From Gemmatimonadota bacterium (GTDB lineage Bacteria; Gemmatimonadota; Gemmatimonadetes; Gemmatimonadales; Gemmatimonadaceae), in contig BJHH01000002.1 of NCBI GenBank assembly GCA_014192065.1, positions 372,001-436,000 of the forward strand: a DNA stretch of 64,000 nucleotides, in the 5' to 3' direction. The notes under the pieces were generated by a model. It saw only the letters and a program-made list of their open reading frames with translations, searched no databases and was not told the DNA's origin. Positions 17,746 to 25,568 of this stretch are shown here, piece by piece (the first letter of the stretch is position 1; every line of letters begins with the position of its first letter). The translations under genes and the position numbers were made by a program.

Positions 17746-18693
17746 CTAATAATTCTTCCGCAAATCCATGCCGGAATACATCGAGGCAACCTGGTCTGCG
17801 TATCCGTTGAACATGAGCGTCTTCCGCCGGGCGAACTCGCCGATGCGACGCTCCGAGGCTTGGCTCCAACGCGGGTGGTCCACTTCGGGATTCACGTTGG
17901 AATAAAACCCGTACTCATTCGGCGACGAGAGCTGCCAGCTGTTGCGCGGCTGCTTGTCCACGAGCCTGATGTGCACGATCGACTTGATGCTCTTGAATCC
18001 GTATTTCCACGGCACGTGCAGGCGGAGCGGCGCGCCATTCTGGTTGGGCAGGTCGCGGCCATAAACGCCGGTCGCGAGCAAGGTCAACGGATGCATCGCC
18101 TCGTCCAGCCGCAGTCCCTCGACATACGGCCAGTCGAGCACGCGCAACGCCTGCCCTGGCATGCGGCGCGGATCGAACAGCGTCGTGAATTCCACGAACT
18201 TCGCCTGCGACGTCGGCTCGGCACGCTTCAGCACGTCGGCCAGCGGAATGCCGCGCCACGGAATCACCATCGACCACGCTTCCACGCACCGGTGCCGGTA
18301 GATGCGGTCCTCAAGCTTGCTCGGTTTAATGAAGTCTTCGAGTTGGTAGTCGGCCGCCTTCTTCACCAGGCCGTCCACCTTCACCGTCCACGGTTTCGGA
18401 TTGAAGCCCTTGGCCAACTCGGCGGGATCTTCCTTGCCTGTACCGAACTCGTAGAAGTTGTTGTAGCCCGTGACGTCTTCCCACGGCGTGGGCTTATCGC
18501 CTGGCTGGAGTCCGTACGGTGTACCCTGAGCCACGGGGGAGCCACCCTGTGCGAGGGCGCGCAATGAGCCCGGCACGAGCGCGCTCGCGGCAAACGCGCC
18601 GCCGGCTGCCGCCAGCCAATCGCGGCGGTTCCAGTATGCTGCTTCCGGGGTCAGTTCCGACGAACGAATGTCTGCGGCAGGTCGAATCAACAT
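17746..18693 (-). CDS. msrP: Protein-methionine-sulfoxide reductase catalytic subunit MsrP
   Basis: 315-residue molybdopterin oxidoreductase of the sulfite-oxidase family. A twin-arginine signal ([18 protein letters not shown]) fits export of the folded cofactor protein. The molybdenum-ligating cysteine is in [10 protein letters not shown] (C136). Length, Tat signal and the neighbouring msrQ together identify MsrP. A strong GGAGGAG ribosome site precedes the ATG at 18693. A TATAAT box on the minus strand (18724-18719) in the 80-bp gap with mscS is a plausible -10 element. Confidence 0.92.
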   Translation of the reverse strand: MLIRPAADIRSSELTPEAAYWNRRDWLAAAGGAFAASALVPGSLRALAQGGSPVAQGTPYGLQPGDKPTPWEDVTGYNNFYEFGTGKEDPAELAKGFNPKPWTVKVDGLVKKAADYQLEDFIKPSKLEDRIYRHRCVEAWSMVIPWRGIPLADVLKRAEPTSQAKFVEFTTLFDPRRMPGQALRVLDWPYVEGLRLDEAMHPLTLLATGVYGRDLPNQNGAPLRLHVPWKYGFKSIKSIVHIRLVDKQPRNSWQLSSPNEYGFYSNVNPEVDHPRWSQASERRIGEFARRKTLMFNGYADQVASMYSGMDLRKNY

Positions 18694-18718
18694 CGTGGGC
18701 TCCTCCGTGAGCTATGGT

Positions 18719-18724
18719 ATTATA
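18719..18724 (-). promoter_or_regulatory. Candidate -10 box for msrP
   Basis: On the minus strand 18724-18719 reads TATAAT, 26 bases before the msrP start codon and just upstream of its GGAGGAG site. No good -35 box is visible at the usual spacing (the best is ATAAAA at 16 bp), so the promoter may be activator-dependent or read by an alternative sigma factor. The box lies 50 bp from the start of the divergent mscS gene. Confidence 0.35.
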
Positions 18725-18773
18725 CGTACCCGTCGACCGGTTTTATCGGCCTACCCCGATCCCCCACCCCTCC

Positions 18774-19811
18774 ATGAACAGTCCCGCCTGGCTGGAGACG
18801 ATGCTACTCGGCAACACGGTCCTCGACTGGGCAGTCGCTTTGGGCTGGGCGTTCGGAGCGACGGCCGTCATCGTGCTGGTACGTCGCGTGGTGTCGCACC
18901 GGCTTGCCGTGCTCGCCGCGCGCACTGAGACGGTCGCCGACGACGCGGTGATCGAGGCGCTCAAGAGCATCAAGAAGACCTACGTTCTCCTGCTCGCCGT
19001 GGGCAGCGCCCTCGCCTGGCTGCACTTCCCGGACGCGGCTCACACGGCAATCCGCCGAGCGATGATCGTGATCGCCGTGCTGCAGGTCATTCGCACCGGC
19101 AACGTCGTGGTGGATTTCCTCGCCGGACGATACGCCGCGCGCAAGGACGGTCTCGACCGGACGACACTGCGCGCGCTGAGTTATGTCGGCCGATTGATCC
19201 TCTGGATCACGGTCATCCTCGTAGGCCTCGAAGCGGGTGGCTTCGAGGTCAAAACGCTCCTCACGGGCCTCGGCGTGGGCGGCATTGCCATCGCGCTCGC
19301 CGTCCAGAACATCCTTGGCGACCTGTTCGCAGCGATGTCGATCGTGCTCGACAAGCCGTTTGTCGTGGGCGACGCAATCGCAGTCGACCAGTTCGAGGGC
19401 GACGTCGTCCACATTGGACTCAAGTCCACGCGGGTCCGCAGCGTGAACGGCGAGGAGGTCGTGTTCGCCAATGCCGACCTGCTCAAGAGCCGCCTCCGCA
19501 ACCTCACGCGCCGCGATGGCCGTCGGTACGTGATCACGCTGTTGCTTGCTCCGTCGACAACAGCTGAGCGTGTTGGCCACGTACCGGCGCTCGTCGCCGA
19601 AGCGGTGGCCGAGGACGGGCGAAGCACCTTGCAGCGCTCACACCTCATCGCGGCCGGCCTCAACGGACCGGAAGTCGAGACGTCGCTCTTCATCCCGGGA
19701 ATGGATTTCACGCAGGGTTTCGAGATCCGGCAGGCGGTCCTGCTCGGAATTCTCCAGCGGCTCGAGCGCGAAGGGATCATCCTCGCCCGGTCGGCGACCG
19801 TCGCGCCGTAG
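18774..19811 (+). CDS. MscS family mechanosensitive ion channel
   Basis: About 345 residues. Four hydrophobic helices are followed by the MscS pore/beta-domain signature: LLTGLGVGGIAIALAVQNILGDLFAAMSIVLDKPF (pore helix TM3 and start of the beta domain) and VVHIGLKSTRVRSVNGEEVVFANADL. It is a small-conductance channel that releases solutes on hypo-osmotic shock; medium-size members may also respond to other stresses. I start at the ATG at 18774 (MNSPAWLETM) since the frame upstream (MVLYVPVDRF...) lies in the promoter gap. Confidence 0.9.
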   Translation: MNSPAWLETMLLGNTVLDWAVALGWAFGATAVIVLVRRVVSHRLAVLAARTETVADDAVIEALKSIKKTYVLLLAVGSALAWLHFPDAAHTAIRRAMIVIAVLQVIRTGNVVVDFLAGRYAARKDGLDRTTLRALSYVGRLILWITVILVGLEAGGFEVKTLLTGLGVGGIAIALAVQNILGDLFAAMSIVLDKPFVVGDAIAVDQFEGDVVHIGLKSTRVRSVNGEEVVFANADLLKSRLRNLTRRDGRRYVITLLLAPSTTAERVGHVPALVAEAVAEDGRSTLQRSHLIAAGLNGPEVETSLFIPGMDFTQGFEIRQAVLLGILQRLEREGIILARSATVAP

Positions 19812-19839
19812 CAGCAGCACGCCACGTCCGCCCCATTTG

Positions 19840-20970
19840 TTATTCGATCGTCTTCCTGAAGCGGCGCACACTGATCGTGAGGAATAGTGCGGCGAGCCCG
19901 ATCAGCGACAGCGTCGGTTGCCACACATCGCCGAAGGTGACGCCCTTGAGCAGAATACCCCGAAGCACCTTGAGGAAATAGGTGAGCGGAAGCCCGAGCC
20001 CAAGCCACTGCGCGGGCTCCGGCATGGCGACACGGGGGAAGATGTAGCCCGAGAGCAGAATATTAGGCAGCATGAAAAAGAACGACAGCTGCATGGCCTG
20101 CGCCTGACTTTTCGCGATGGTCGAGATCAACAGGCCAACACCGAGACTGGCGAACATGAACGGAAGCGCCAGCAGGTAGAGGAGTGGGAGGCTGCCCTCA
20201 ATCGGGATATGGAAGATCAGCTTGCCGAGGCCCATGACGACCGACATCTGCACATAACCCACGAGCATGAACGGCGCGAGCTTGCCGAGCATGAGGCTCG
20301 TCTTGCCGATCGGCGTGACGACGAGCTGCTCGAGCGTACCGCGCTCACGTTCGCGCACGATTGCGGTACTGGTGATGAGCGTCAGCGTGATGGTGAGCAG
20401 CACACCGATCACGCCAGGCACGATGAAAATCGCGCTGCGTTGCGCCGGGTTGAACCAGGGCCGCACGCGCATCTCCAGCGGCGGCGCCACACCGAACCGT
20501 TCCGCGACGATCTGGGTGGAGAGCGCCCCCGCTGCGAGCTGCGCGCCCGCCATGGCCGCGGACGACGCTTGGGGGTCAGCCGCATCCACGATCATCTGCG
20601 CGGCCGCGGTGCGGCCGGCGCGGAGGTCGCGGGCATAGTCAGGAGGAATCACCAACGCCGCGGCGGCGCGCGCGCCAAGGATCTCGCGTCGCAAATGCTC
20701 GCGATCAGCCACCGCGCCGACAATGTCGAAGTTGCCAGTATTGCCGATCACAGCGATCAGTTGCCGGCTATCGGCCGTCCGTGATTCATCGAGCACGACC
20801 GTTGGCAGATGACGCACGTCCGTCTGAATCGCATAACCGAAGAGCACGAGTTGCACCGCCGGGAGGACGGTCATCATCCCGAACGTGAGCCGGTCGCGCC
20901 GCATCTGGATGAACTCCTTCCAGAGCATCGGCCAGAACCGCGAGACCCGGATGCGTGTGAGGAGGCTCAC
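19840..20970 (-). CDS. ABC-2 type transporter permease (YhhJ/YbhS-like)
   Basis: 376 residues: one N-terminal helix (FGMMTVLPAVQLVLFGYAI), a large periplasmic domain of about 150 residues, then five C-terminal helices including the ABC-2 signature IVRERERGTLEQLVVTPI. This is the membrane half of a HlyD-assisted ABC exporter. The GTG start at 20968-20970 overlaps the ATPase stop as GTGA. The frame extends further upstream to 21312, but only as a shadow of the ATPase. The substrate is unknown; homologues export drugs or lipophilic molecules. Confidence 0.88.
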   Translation of the reverse strand: MSLLTRIRVSRFWPMLWKEFIQMRRDRLTFGMMTVLPAVQLVLFGYAIQTDVRHLPTVVLDESRTADSRQLIAVIGNTGNFDIVGAVADREHLRREILGARAAAALVIPPDYARDLRAGRTAAAQMIVDAADPQASSAAMAGAQLAAGALSTQIVAERFGVAPPLEMRVRPWFNPAQRSAIFIVPGVIGVLLTITLTLITSTAIVRERERGTLEQLVVTPIGKTSLMLGKLAPFMLVGYVQMSVVMGLGKLIFHIPIEGSLPLLYLLALPFMFASLGVGLLISTIAKSQAQAMQLSFFFMLPNILLSGYIFPRVAMPEPAQWLGLGLPLTYFLKVLRGILLKGVTFGDVWQPTLSLIGLAALFLTISVRRFRKTIE

Positions 20971-21773
20971 CGCGAGCCCCCGGCGGCCACGCCGTACTGG
21001 GCCTCGTCCTGACGCTGCAGCTCGATGAAGACGTCCTCGATGCTCGCCTGGCCGAAGTGGGCCGTGATCTCGCGCGGAGTACCAAGCGCGATGAGGTGGC
21101 CGCGCGAGAGAAAGGCGAGTCGCTGACAGCGCTCGGCTTCGTCCATGTAGTGCGTCGTCACGAGGATGGTCGTGCCTCGCGACGCGAGTGCGTAGATGGA
21201 AGTCCAGAAGTCGCGACGTGCCGCCGGGTCTACGCCAGCGGTCGGCTCGTCGAGAAAGAGCATCTCCGGTTCGTGCGCGGTGGCGCAGGCAAGCGCAAGC
21301 CGCTGTTTCCATCCACCAGACAACGTGCCCGCCAGCTGATTACGACGCTCGTCGAGGCCGAGCGCGCAGCTGTGTTCTGCGAGGCGCCTCGTGCGCGCCT
21401 CGCCATGCAGGCCATACACCGTGGAATAGAAGCGGAGGTTTTCGGCAACGGTGAGATCGTCATAGAGCCCGTACCGCTGCGACATGTAGCCGATGCGCGC
21501 GCGCACGCGCTCACCCTGCGTCTCGACGTCAAGCCCAACCACTTCGGCCGAGCCGGAAGTCGGCGCCATCAGCGCGCACAGCAGGCGGATTGTAGTCGTC
21601 TTGCCAGAGCCATTCGGCCCGAGCAGACCGAACACTTCGCCGCGATAGATCGTGAGGTCGAGCGAGTCCACCGCGACGCGCGCGCCAAACTCCTTACGCA
21701 GCGCGCGCGTGACGACGGTCGGCGTGCCGACAGCGGACATGCCTGGCGTGGTGTCCACCGCCGATCCGCTCAC
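20967..21773 (-). CDS. ABC transporter ATP-binding protein (exporter)
   Basis: 268 residues with a full nucleotide-binding domain: Walker A GPNGSGKTT, signature LSGGWKQRLALA, Walker B MLFLDEPTAGVDP and switch His in VTTHYMDEAER. It energises the ABC-2 permease encoded just downstream. Its ATG overlaps the stop of the HlyD-type gene (ATGA, 21770-21773), so the order fusion protein, ATPase, permease is one coupled operon, like E. coli ybhGFSR and yhiI-rbbA-yhhJ. Confidence 0.93.
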   Translation of the reverse strand: MSGSAVDTTPGMSAVGTPTVVTRALRKEFGARVAVDSLDLTIYRGEVFGLLGPNGSGKTTTIRLLCALMAPTSGSAEVVGLDVETQGERVRARIGYMSQRYGLYDDLTVAENLRFYSTVYGLHGEARTRRLAEHSCALGLDERRNQLAGTLSGGWKQRLALACATAHEPEMLFLDEPTAGVDPAARRDFWTSIYALASRGTTILVTTHYMDEAERCQRLAFLSRGHLIALGTPREITAHFGQASIEDVFIELQRQDEAQYGVAAGGSR

Positions 21774-22753
21774 GGCGTTTTCGTCGCTCCCGCGGGCGTC
21801 TCGAGGTGCACGGTGATTGGCAGGCCGGCCTTCAACAGGCCGGTGGTGTCGGCAAACGCGATTTTCACCGCGAACAGCAAGTCGTTGCGTTCCTTCTCAG
21901 TGAGCGCAACCCGCGGCGTAAACTCGGCTTTGGTGGCGATCGTCGCGACGCGTCCCTGGAACTCTCGGTCTGAATACGCGTCGAGCACGGCCTGCACCTG
22001 GCGCCCGGGCTGGACGCGCGAGAGTTGTGCCTGCGACACAAAGACCCGCACCGTCTGGTGTTTCACGTCGGCCACGGTCACGACGGCACGCCCAGCGGAG
22101 ACCACTTCGCCCGGTTCGACGTTACGGCTGCTGATCACGCCATCAACCGGTGCGCGGAGCACGAGGTCGGCGGCGGTGGCGCGTGTCCCCTCGGCGGCCG
22201 CGGTGGCTAGGTCGGATTCCGCGCGCGCGGCGGCCACGCGTTCGGCTCGCGCCCCTTCGCGGAGTAGCGCGAGTGATGCCCGCGCCGCGTCGCGGCGCGC
22301 GGCTGTTGACGCGGCGAGCGTGCGGGAGGCGTCGTATTGCTGCGCACTGACCGTCTGCCGGTCGGCGAGCCCCTTGAAGCGATCGGCATCGCGCGCCGTG
22401 CGGCCAGCGTCGGCCTCGGCGGCGGCGAGCTCGGCCTCCGCGCGCCGCAACTCTTCGGCCCGGGCGCCGTGCTCGAGCTCATCGAGCGCGGCACGAGCCG
22501 CATGGACCCGGGCGCTACGCTGCTGTTGCTCGGCGGGGAGCGAGGGCTGCGTAAGGACCGCAAGCGTGTCGCCGGCGCGAACCGATTGACCTTCGATCAC
22601 CAAGACCCTGGCGACGCGTCCAGGGACCGTGGCGCTAACCTGCACCTCGACCACTTCGAGCGTTCCGGTGGCCTCGATCGAGTCGGGCGCGGCCTTGCCG
22701 CATGCGGCGGTTATCGTGGCCGCAAAAATGAGTGCTATTCGTTCGCTGCGCAT
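21770..22753 (-). CDS. HlyD family periplasmic adaptor lipoprotein
   Basis: 327 residues. A lipoprotein signal (AATITAAC, Cys18) anchors it to the membrane. A biotinyl-lipoyl half-motif (SATVPGRVARVLVIEGQSVRAGDTLAVL) is followed by a long Ala/Arg/Glu-rich coiled-coil hairpin (about 75-200), the second lipoyl half (LRAPVDGVISSRNVEPGEVV) and beta-barrel domains. It is the membrane-fusion partner of the ABC exporter and usually bridges to a TolC-type channel, which is not encoded here. The tandem lacO-like repeat lies 48-83 bp upstream of its start. Confidence 0.88.
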   Translation of the reverse strand: MRSERIALIFAATITAACGKAAPDSIEATGTLEVVEVQVSATVPGRVARVLVIEGQSVRAGDTLAVLTQPSLPAEQQQRSARVHAARAALDELEHGARAEELRRAEAELAAAEADAGRTARDADRFKGLADRQTVSAQQYDASRTLAASTAARRDAARASLALLREGARAERVAAARAESDLATAAAEGTRATAADLVLRAPVDGVISSRNVEPGEVVSAGRAVVTVADVKHQTVRVFVSQAQLSRVQPGRQVQAVLDAYSDREFQGRVATIATKAEFTPRVALTEKERNDLLFAVKIAFADTTGLLKAGLPITVHLETPAGATKTP

Positions 22754-22800
22754 ACTGAAAAGTATGCCGAACCGGCCGCGAGGGGGTGAAGGAGCGGAGG

Positions 22801-22836
22801 AACGCTCACAATTGCGTTATAACGCTCACAATTGCG
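22801..22836. promoter_or_regulatory. Tandem 16-bp direct repeat resembling lac operator half-sites
   Basis: AACGCTCACAATTGCG occurs twice, at 22801-22816 and 22821-22836, a period of 20 bp (about two helical turns). The junction makes a perfect 12-bp palindrome, GCGTTATAACGC (22814-22825). On the minus strand each copy contains AATTGTGAGCG, identical to the left half of E. coli lacO1. The site sits between the divergent exporter operon and the DUF6526-like gene, so one regulator could control both. No LacI-type gene is present in the window. Confidence 0.6.
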
Positions 22837-22916
22837 ATCGGACGCTGCAAATCTCCGATCCCCGAAGCCAAATTGCACGATATTCGGCTCTTCCACTTCG
22901 TTCGCGAGTGTACGCC

Positions 22917-23354
22917 ATGTCAACGCAGGCACAGGACTACGGGTCGCACCGCCGCTGGGTGCCCCTGTATCACTACGTCGTTATGCCGATCCTCTTGATC
23001 AACGTCGCATATTCGATCTGGCAGGCCGTGCAGATCCGGAGCGGCGACAACGCCTGGGCCGCGGCACTGGCTGTCGCCTTCCTGATCGGTATTTCGTATT
23101 CGCGGATCATGGCGAACAAGGTGCAGGACCGGGTTATCCGACTCGAGATGCAGCTCAGGCTGCGTACAATCCTGACAGGCGCTGTGGCGGCGCGGATTAG
23201 CGACCTGACGCCCCGGCAGCTCGTCGGGCTGCGGTTTGCCAGCGATGCCGAACTTCCCGCGCTGGTTGAGCGCTGCCTGTCCGGCGAGCTGGCCACGGGC
23301 GAAGCGATCAAGAAGCAGATCAAGAACTGGCAGGCCGACTGGTTGCGCGCGTGA
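22917..23354 (+). CDS. DUF6526-like membrane-anchored protein
   Basis: 145 residues. After a polar N-terminus there are two helices (YHYVVMPILLINVAYSIWQAV and AWAAALAVAFLIGISYSRIM), then a soluble part with RLEMQLRLRTIL, LTPRQLVGLRFASDAELPALV and a charged end. This arrangement matches the DUF6526 family, whose role is unknown. I start at the ATG at 22917 (MSTQAQDYGSHRRW). Its stop overlaps the start of the CDGSH gene as GTGA, so the two are coupled. Confidence 0.78.
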   Translation: MSTQAQDYGSHRRWVPLYHYVVMPILLINVAYSIWQAVQIRSGDNAWAAALAVAFLIGISYSRIMANKVQDRVIRLEMQLRLRTILTGAVAARISDLTPRQLVGLRFASDAELPALVERCLSGELATGEAIKKQIKNWQADWLRA

Positions 23355-23611
23355 CCGCCGCAAACATTCCGGCGGCAGCCGAGCCGATGACGCCAAGCCG
23401 CGTCGAGATCAAGGTTCGCAAGAACGGATCGCTGCTCGTCACGGGCGATTTTTCGCTCGTCGACCACGAGGGCAAGGAGATCGCGCGGAATAACGACAAG
23501 CCGAACGTTTCACTCTGCCGCTGCGGCCACTCAGCGCGGAAACCGTTCTGCGACGGCGCGCACAAGGCGTGCGAATTCATCGATCCACCAGATCCACAAC
23601 CGGCGGTCTAA
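23351..23611 (+). CDS. CDGSH iron-sulfur domain protein
   Basis: 86 residues, GTG start overlapping the previous stop. The C-terminal half has the CDGSH signature CRCGHSARKPFCDGAH: three Cys and one His that bind a 2Fe-2S cluster. The spacing C-x-C-x(2)-S-x(3)-P-x-C-D-G-A-H is intact. Such proteins handle redox or iron-sulfur cluster transfer. A strong hairpin terminator follows 13 bp after the stop. Confidence 0.9.
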   Translation: MTAANIPAAAEPMTPSRVEIKVRKNGSLLVTGDFSLVDHEGKEIARNNDKPNVSLCRCGHSARKPFCDGAHKACEFIDPPDPQPAV

Positions 23612-23624
23612 GTCGGCCAGAAAG

Positions 23625-23660
23625 AAAAGGCCCTGGCCTGCTCGCAGGCCGGGGCCTTTT
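23625..23660. terminator. Bidirectional rho-independent terminator
   Basis: AAAAGGCCCTGGCCTGC and GCAGGCCGGGGCCTTTT form a long GC-rich stem with one mismatch and a two-base loop, ending in TTTT on the plus strand and likewise on the minus. It separates the convergent CDGSH gene and the conserved hypothetical gene and can serve both. Confidence 0.85.
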
Positions 23661-23680
23661 GCTGCGAGACGGGCGAGCGA

Positions 23681-24178
23681 CTACTCCGCCGGCAAGAGTG
23701 TCGCGTGCCAGCCAGCTGACACCGGCCCCTCGAATGCGGTGCGGTAGGCGGCCGCGGTCGTCAGCGTCGTGTCGAACACCAGCGTGTCTGGTCCAACCTC
23801 AAGACGCTTGGCCATCGTCTCGAACTCCTGCCTCGTGATGGAATGCACGAGCTGCAGTCCATCCCGGTAGAACACGCGGCCACCACTGACCAGTGAACTT
23901 CCGATGGCCCGCTCGAGTCCCTGCAGAATCCGAAACAGTCCGTCGATCGAGCACCCCGAGGCCCCTTCGGATTGCTGGTCAACGCCAATCACGAGAAACC
24001 GTTCGTCCCGCCAATCCCGTGCGGCCGTCAGTGGATGACCGTGCGCCTTCCACTGAAGGAGAAAGGCGTCCACTTCGGCAAGCATCCGTCCGGCATCAAT
24101 GTCGTCCACGGGCGAAACGGTGCCAAAAATCCAGACGCGGGCGTCATCGGGAAGTTGAGTGAACGACACGACGGGCAT
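23681..24178 (-). CDS. Conserved hypothetical protein
   Basis: 165 residues, soluble, no signal peptide. It has the feel of a recurrent family (VWIFGTVSPVDD, HPLTAARDWRDERFLVIGVDQ, ASGCSIDGLFRILQGLE, GRVFYRD, DTLVFDTTLTT, GWHATLLP), which I remember as a widespread hypothetical protein in Gemmatimonadota and related phyla without an assigned activity. The conserved GCSID with Cys and Asp could be an active or binding site, but that is speculation. Confidence 0.7.
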   Translation of the reverse strand: MPVVSFTQLPDDARVWIFGTVSPVDDIDAGRMLAEVDAFLLQWKAHGHPLTAARDWRDERFLVIGVDQQSEGASGCSIDGLFRILQGLERAIGSSLVSGGRVFYRDGLQLVHSITRQEFETMAKRLEVGPDTLVFDTTLTTAAAYRTAFEGPVSAGWHATLLPAE

Positions 24179-24252
24179 GACAGACTCCGCTACGGCTCAG
24201 GGTCGATTGATGGGGGCAGGTTCACCTGCGTCCGACACGAGCCAGAAATCTA

Positions 24253-25152
24253 TCAGCGGCCCGGGGACTTCAGTGCGGCACAGAGCGCGTCGTCAATGGT
24301 TGGCTGGTCGAACACGAATCCGGCCGCCTGCAGCCGCGCCGGTCGTACGCGCTGGCTCGCCAATGCCGCACCGTCAGCCATCTCGCCGAACATCGCCCGC
24401 AGGGCAAACGCGGGCACTGGCAGCACGGCGGGGCGACGAAGCACGCGCCCCAGTGTCGCGGTGAACTCCTCATTGCGCACGGGGGTGGCGCTCGCGACGT
24501 TCACCGCACCTTCGATCCCCGAATGGTCAATGAGGCGCAGGACGACGCGCACGAGGTCGTTCAGTGAAATCCAACTCAACCACTGTTGGCCACTGCCCAA
24601 GCGACCGCCGAGTCCAAGCGAAAACGGCAGGCGTAACTTCGCGAGCATGCCGCCACCGGGGCCCAGCACGACGCCAAATCGCATGCATACGACGCGCATA
24701 CCTGCCTCACGAGCGGGCTCGGTAGCTCCCTCCCATAATCGGGTCACTTCCGATAAAAAATCGGTGCCGGTGCTGCTCGACTCATCGAGCCACTCGTCGC
24801 CGCGACTGCCATAGTAGCCCACGCCCGACGCGGAAAGAAACGCCGCCGGTGTCGGGATCACCGTTGCGGCGGCGCGGGCCAGTCGACCGGTGTTGACCAC
24901 CCGACTCCGAACGATCTCACGCTTTCGCGCCTCCGTCCATCTGACGCCGATCGATTCGCCGGCGAGGTGCACCACCGCGCGCGCACCCGCGAGGACGGTA
25001 AGCGCCGCGGTATCAAACTCGGCTTCGCCGGGTGGCCAAGCAACGTTGGCATCCGGCCCACGTCCGACCGTGACCACACGATCACCGCGCGCGCGCAGCG
25101 CGGCACAAACCGCACTCCCGATGAATCCGCGTGCGCCCGTGACGACGATCAT
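24253..25152 (-). CDS. TIGR01777 family oxidoreductase (SDR39U1-type epimerase)
   Basis: 299 residues. The atypical extended short-chain dehydrogenase fold is shown by VVTGARGFIGSAV at the N-terminus, VVHLAGESIG (the family hallmark LAGE), SASGVGYYGSRGDEWLDE, and the C-terminal domain MFGEMADGALASQRV..GFVF. Members are called nucleoside-diphosphate-sugar epimerase or cell-division-inhibitor-like, but no activity is settled. The ATG at 25150-25152 overlaps the stop of the glycosylase-like gene as ATGA. Confidence 0.88.
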   Translation of the reverse strand: MIVVTGARGFIGSAVCAALRARGDRVVTVGRGPDANVAWPPGEAEFDTAALTVLAGARAVVHLAGESIGVRWTEARKREIVRSRVVNTGRLARAAATVIPTPAAFLSASGVGYYGSRGDEWLDESSSTGTDFLSEVTRLWEGATEPAREAGMRVVCMRFGVVLGPGGGMLAKLRLPFSLGLGGRLGSGQQWLSWISLNDLVRVVLRLIDHSGIEGAVNVASATPVRNEEFTATLGRVLRRPAVLPVPAFALRAMFGEMADGAALASQRVRPARLQAAGFVFDQPTIDDALCAALKSPGR

Positions 25153-25568
25153 GCAGCCAACTCGAGATTGCGCCAGAGATACCATGCCGCGACTGTACGG
25201 TACGCGTGAAGCTCGTGCAGCGCGATTTCTCCCCCGTGCGACCGCGCGGCGAGTTCCTTCGCGTATTCGACTTTTCGCCCGCTCAGCCCGGCCGCGCGCA
25301 ATTTCGGCGCCCGCGTGGCGAGCAACTCCAGCGCCGTGGGCGAGCGCCCGCCATACAGTGCCTGCACACGACTAAAGATGGTTGCGGCGGCTTTGCCCGA
25401 CAGCTGCTGGTACACAATGCAGCGCAGCACGAACCCGAAATGCGTGTGGTCGCTCGTACCCTGCCATTTGCACGAACCAACTTTGGCGATCAGCGCTCCG
25501 AACGCCGGATCCACTCTCTTGAGATGCGTGACCGCGCGCCGCGCAACCGGAACAGCGGACGTCACCAT
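25149..25568 (-). CDS. DNA-3-methyladenine glycosylase-like protein lacking the HhH-GPD core
   Basis: 139 residues; relatives are about 200. The N-terminal AlkA-type part is clear (FGALIAKVG, HFGFVLRCIVYQQLSGKAAATIFSRV, LRAAGLSGRKVEYAKELA). After GEIALHEL the sequence jumps directly to AYRTVAAWYLWRNLE, which is the extreme C-terminus of the family. About 65-70 residues are missing in frame, including the helix-hairpin-helix (GIGxWTA) and the catalytic Asp. It therefore should not excise bases unless it does so by a new route. The frame is intact and coupled to both neighbours. Confidence 0.8.
   Translation of the reverse strand: MVTSAVPVARRAVTHLKRVDPAFGALIAKVGSCKWQGTSDHTHFGFVLRCIVYQQLSGKAAATIFSRVQALYGGRSPTALELLATRAPKLRAAGLSGRKVEYAKELAARSHGGEIALHELHAYRTVAAWYLWRNLELAA

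Noticed and set aside
22801-22836. CRP-type site or vector-derived lac sequence
   Set aside because: Both TCACA halves point the same way, so there is no inverted CRP site. The flanks do not match any vector or lac promoter sequence beyond the 11-base half-site.
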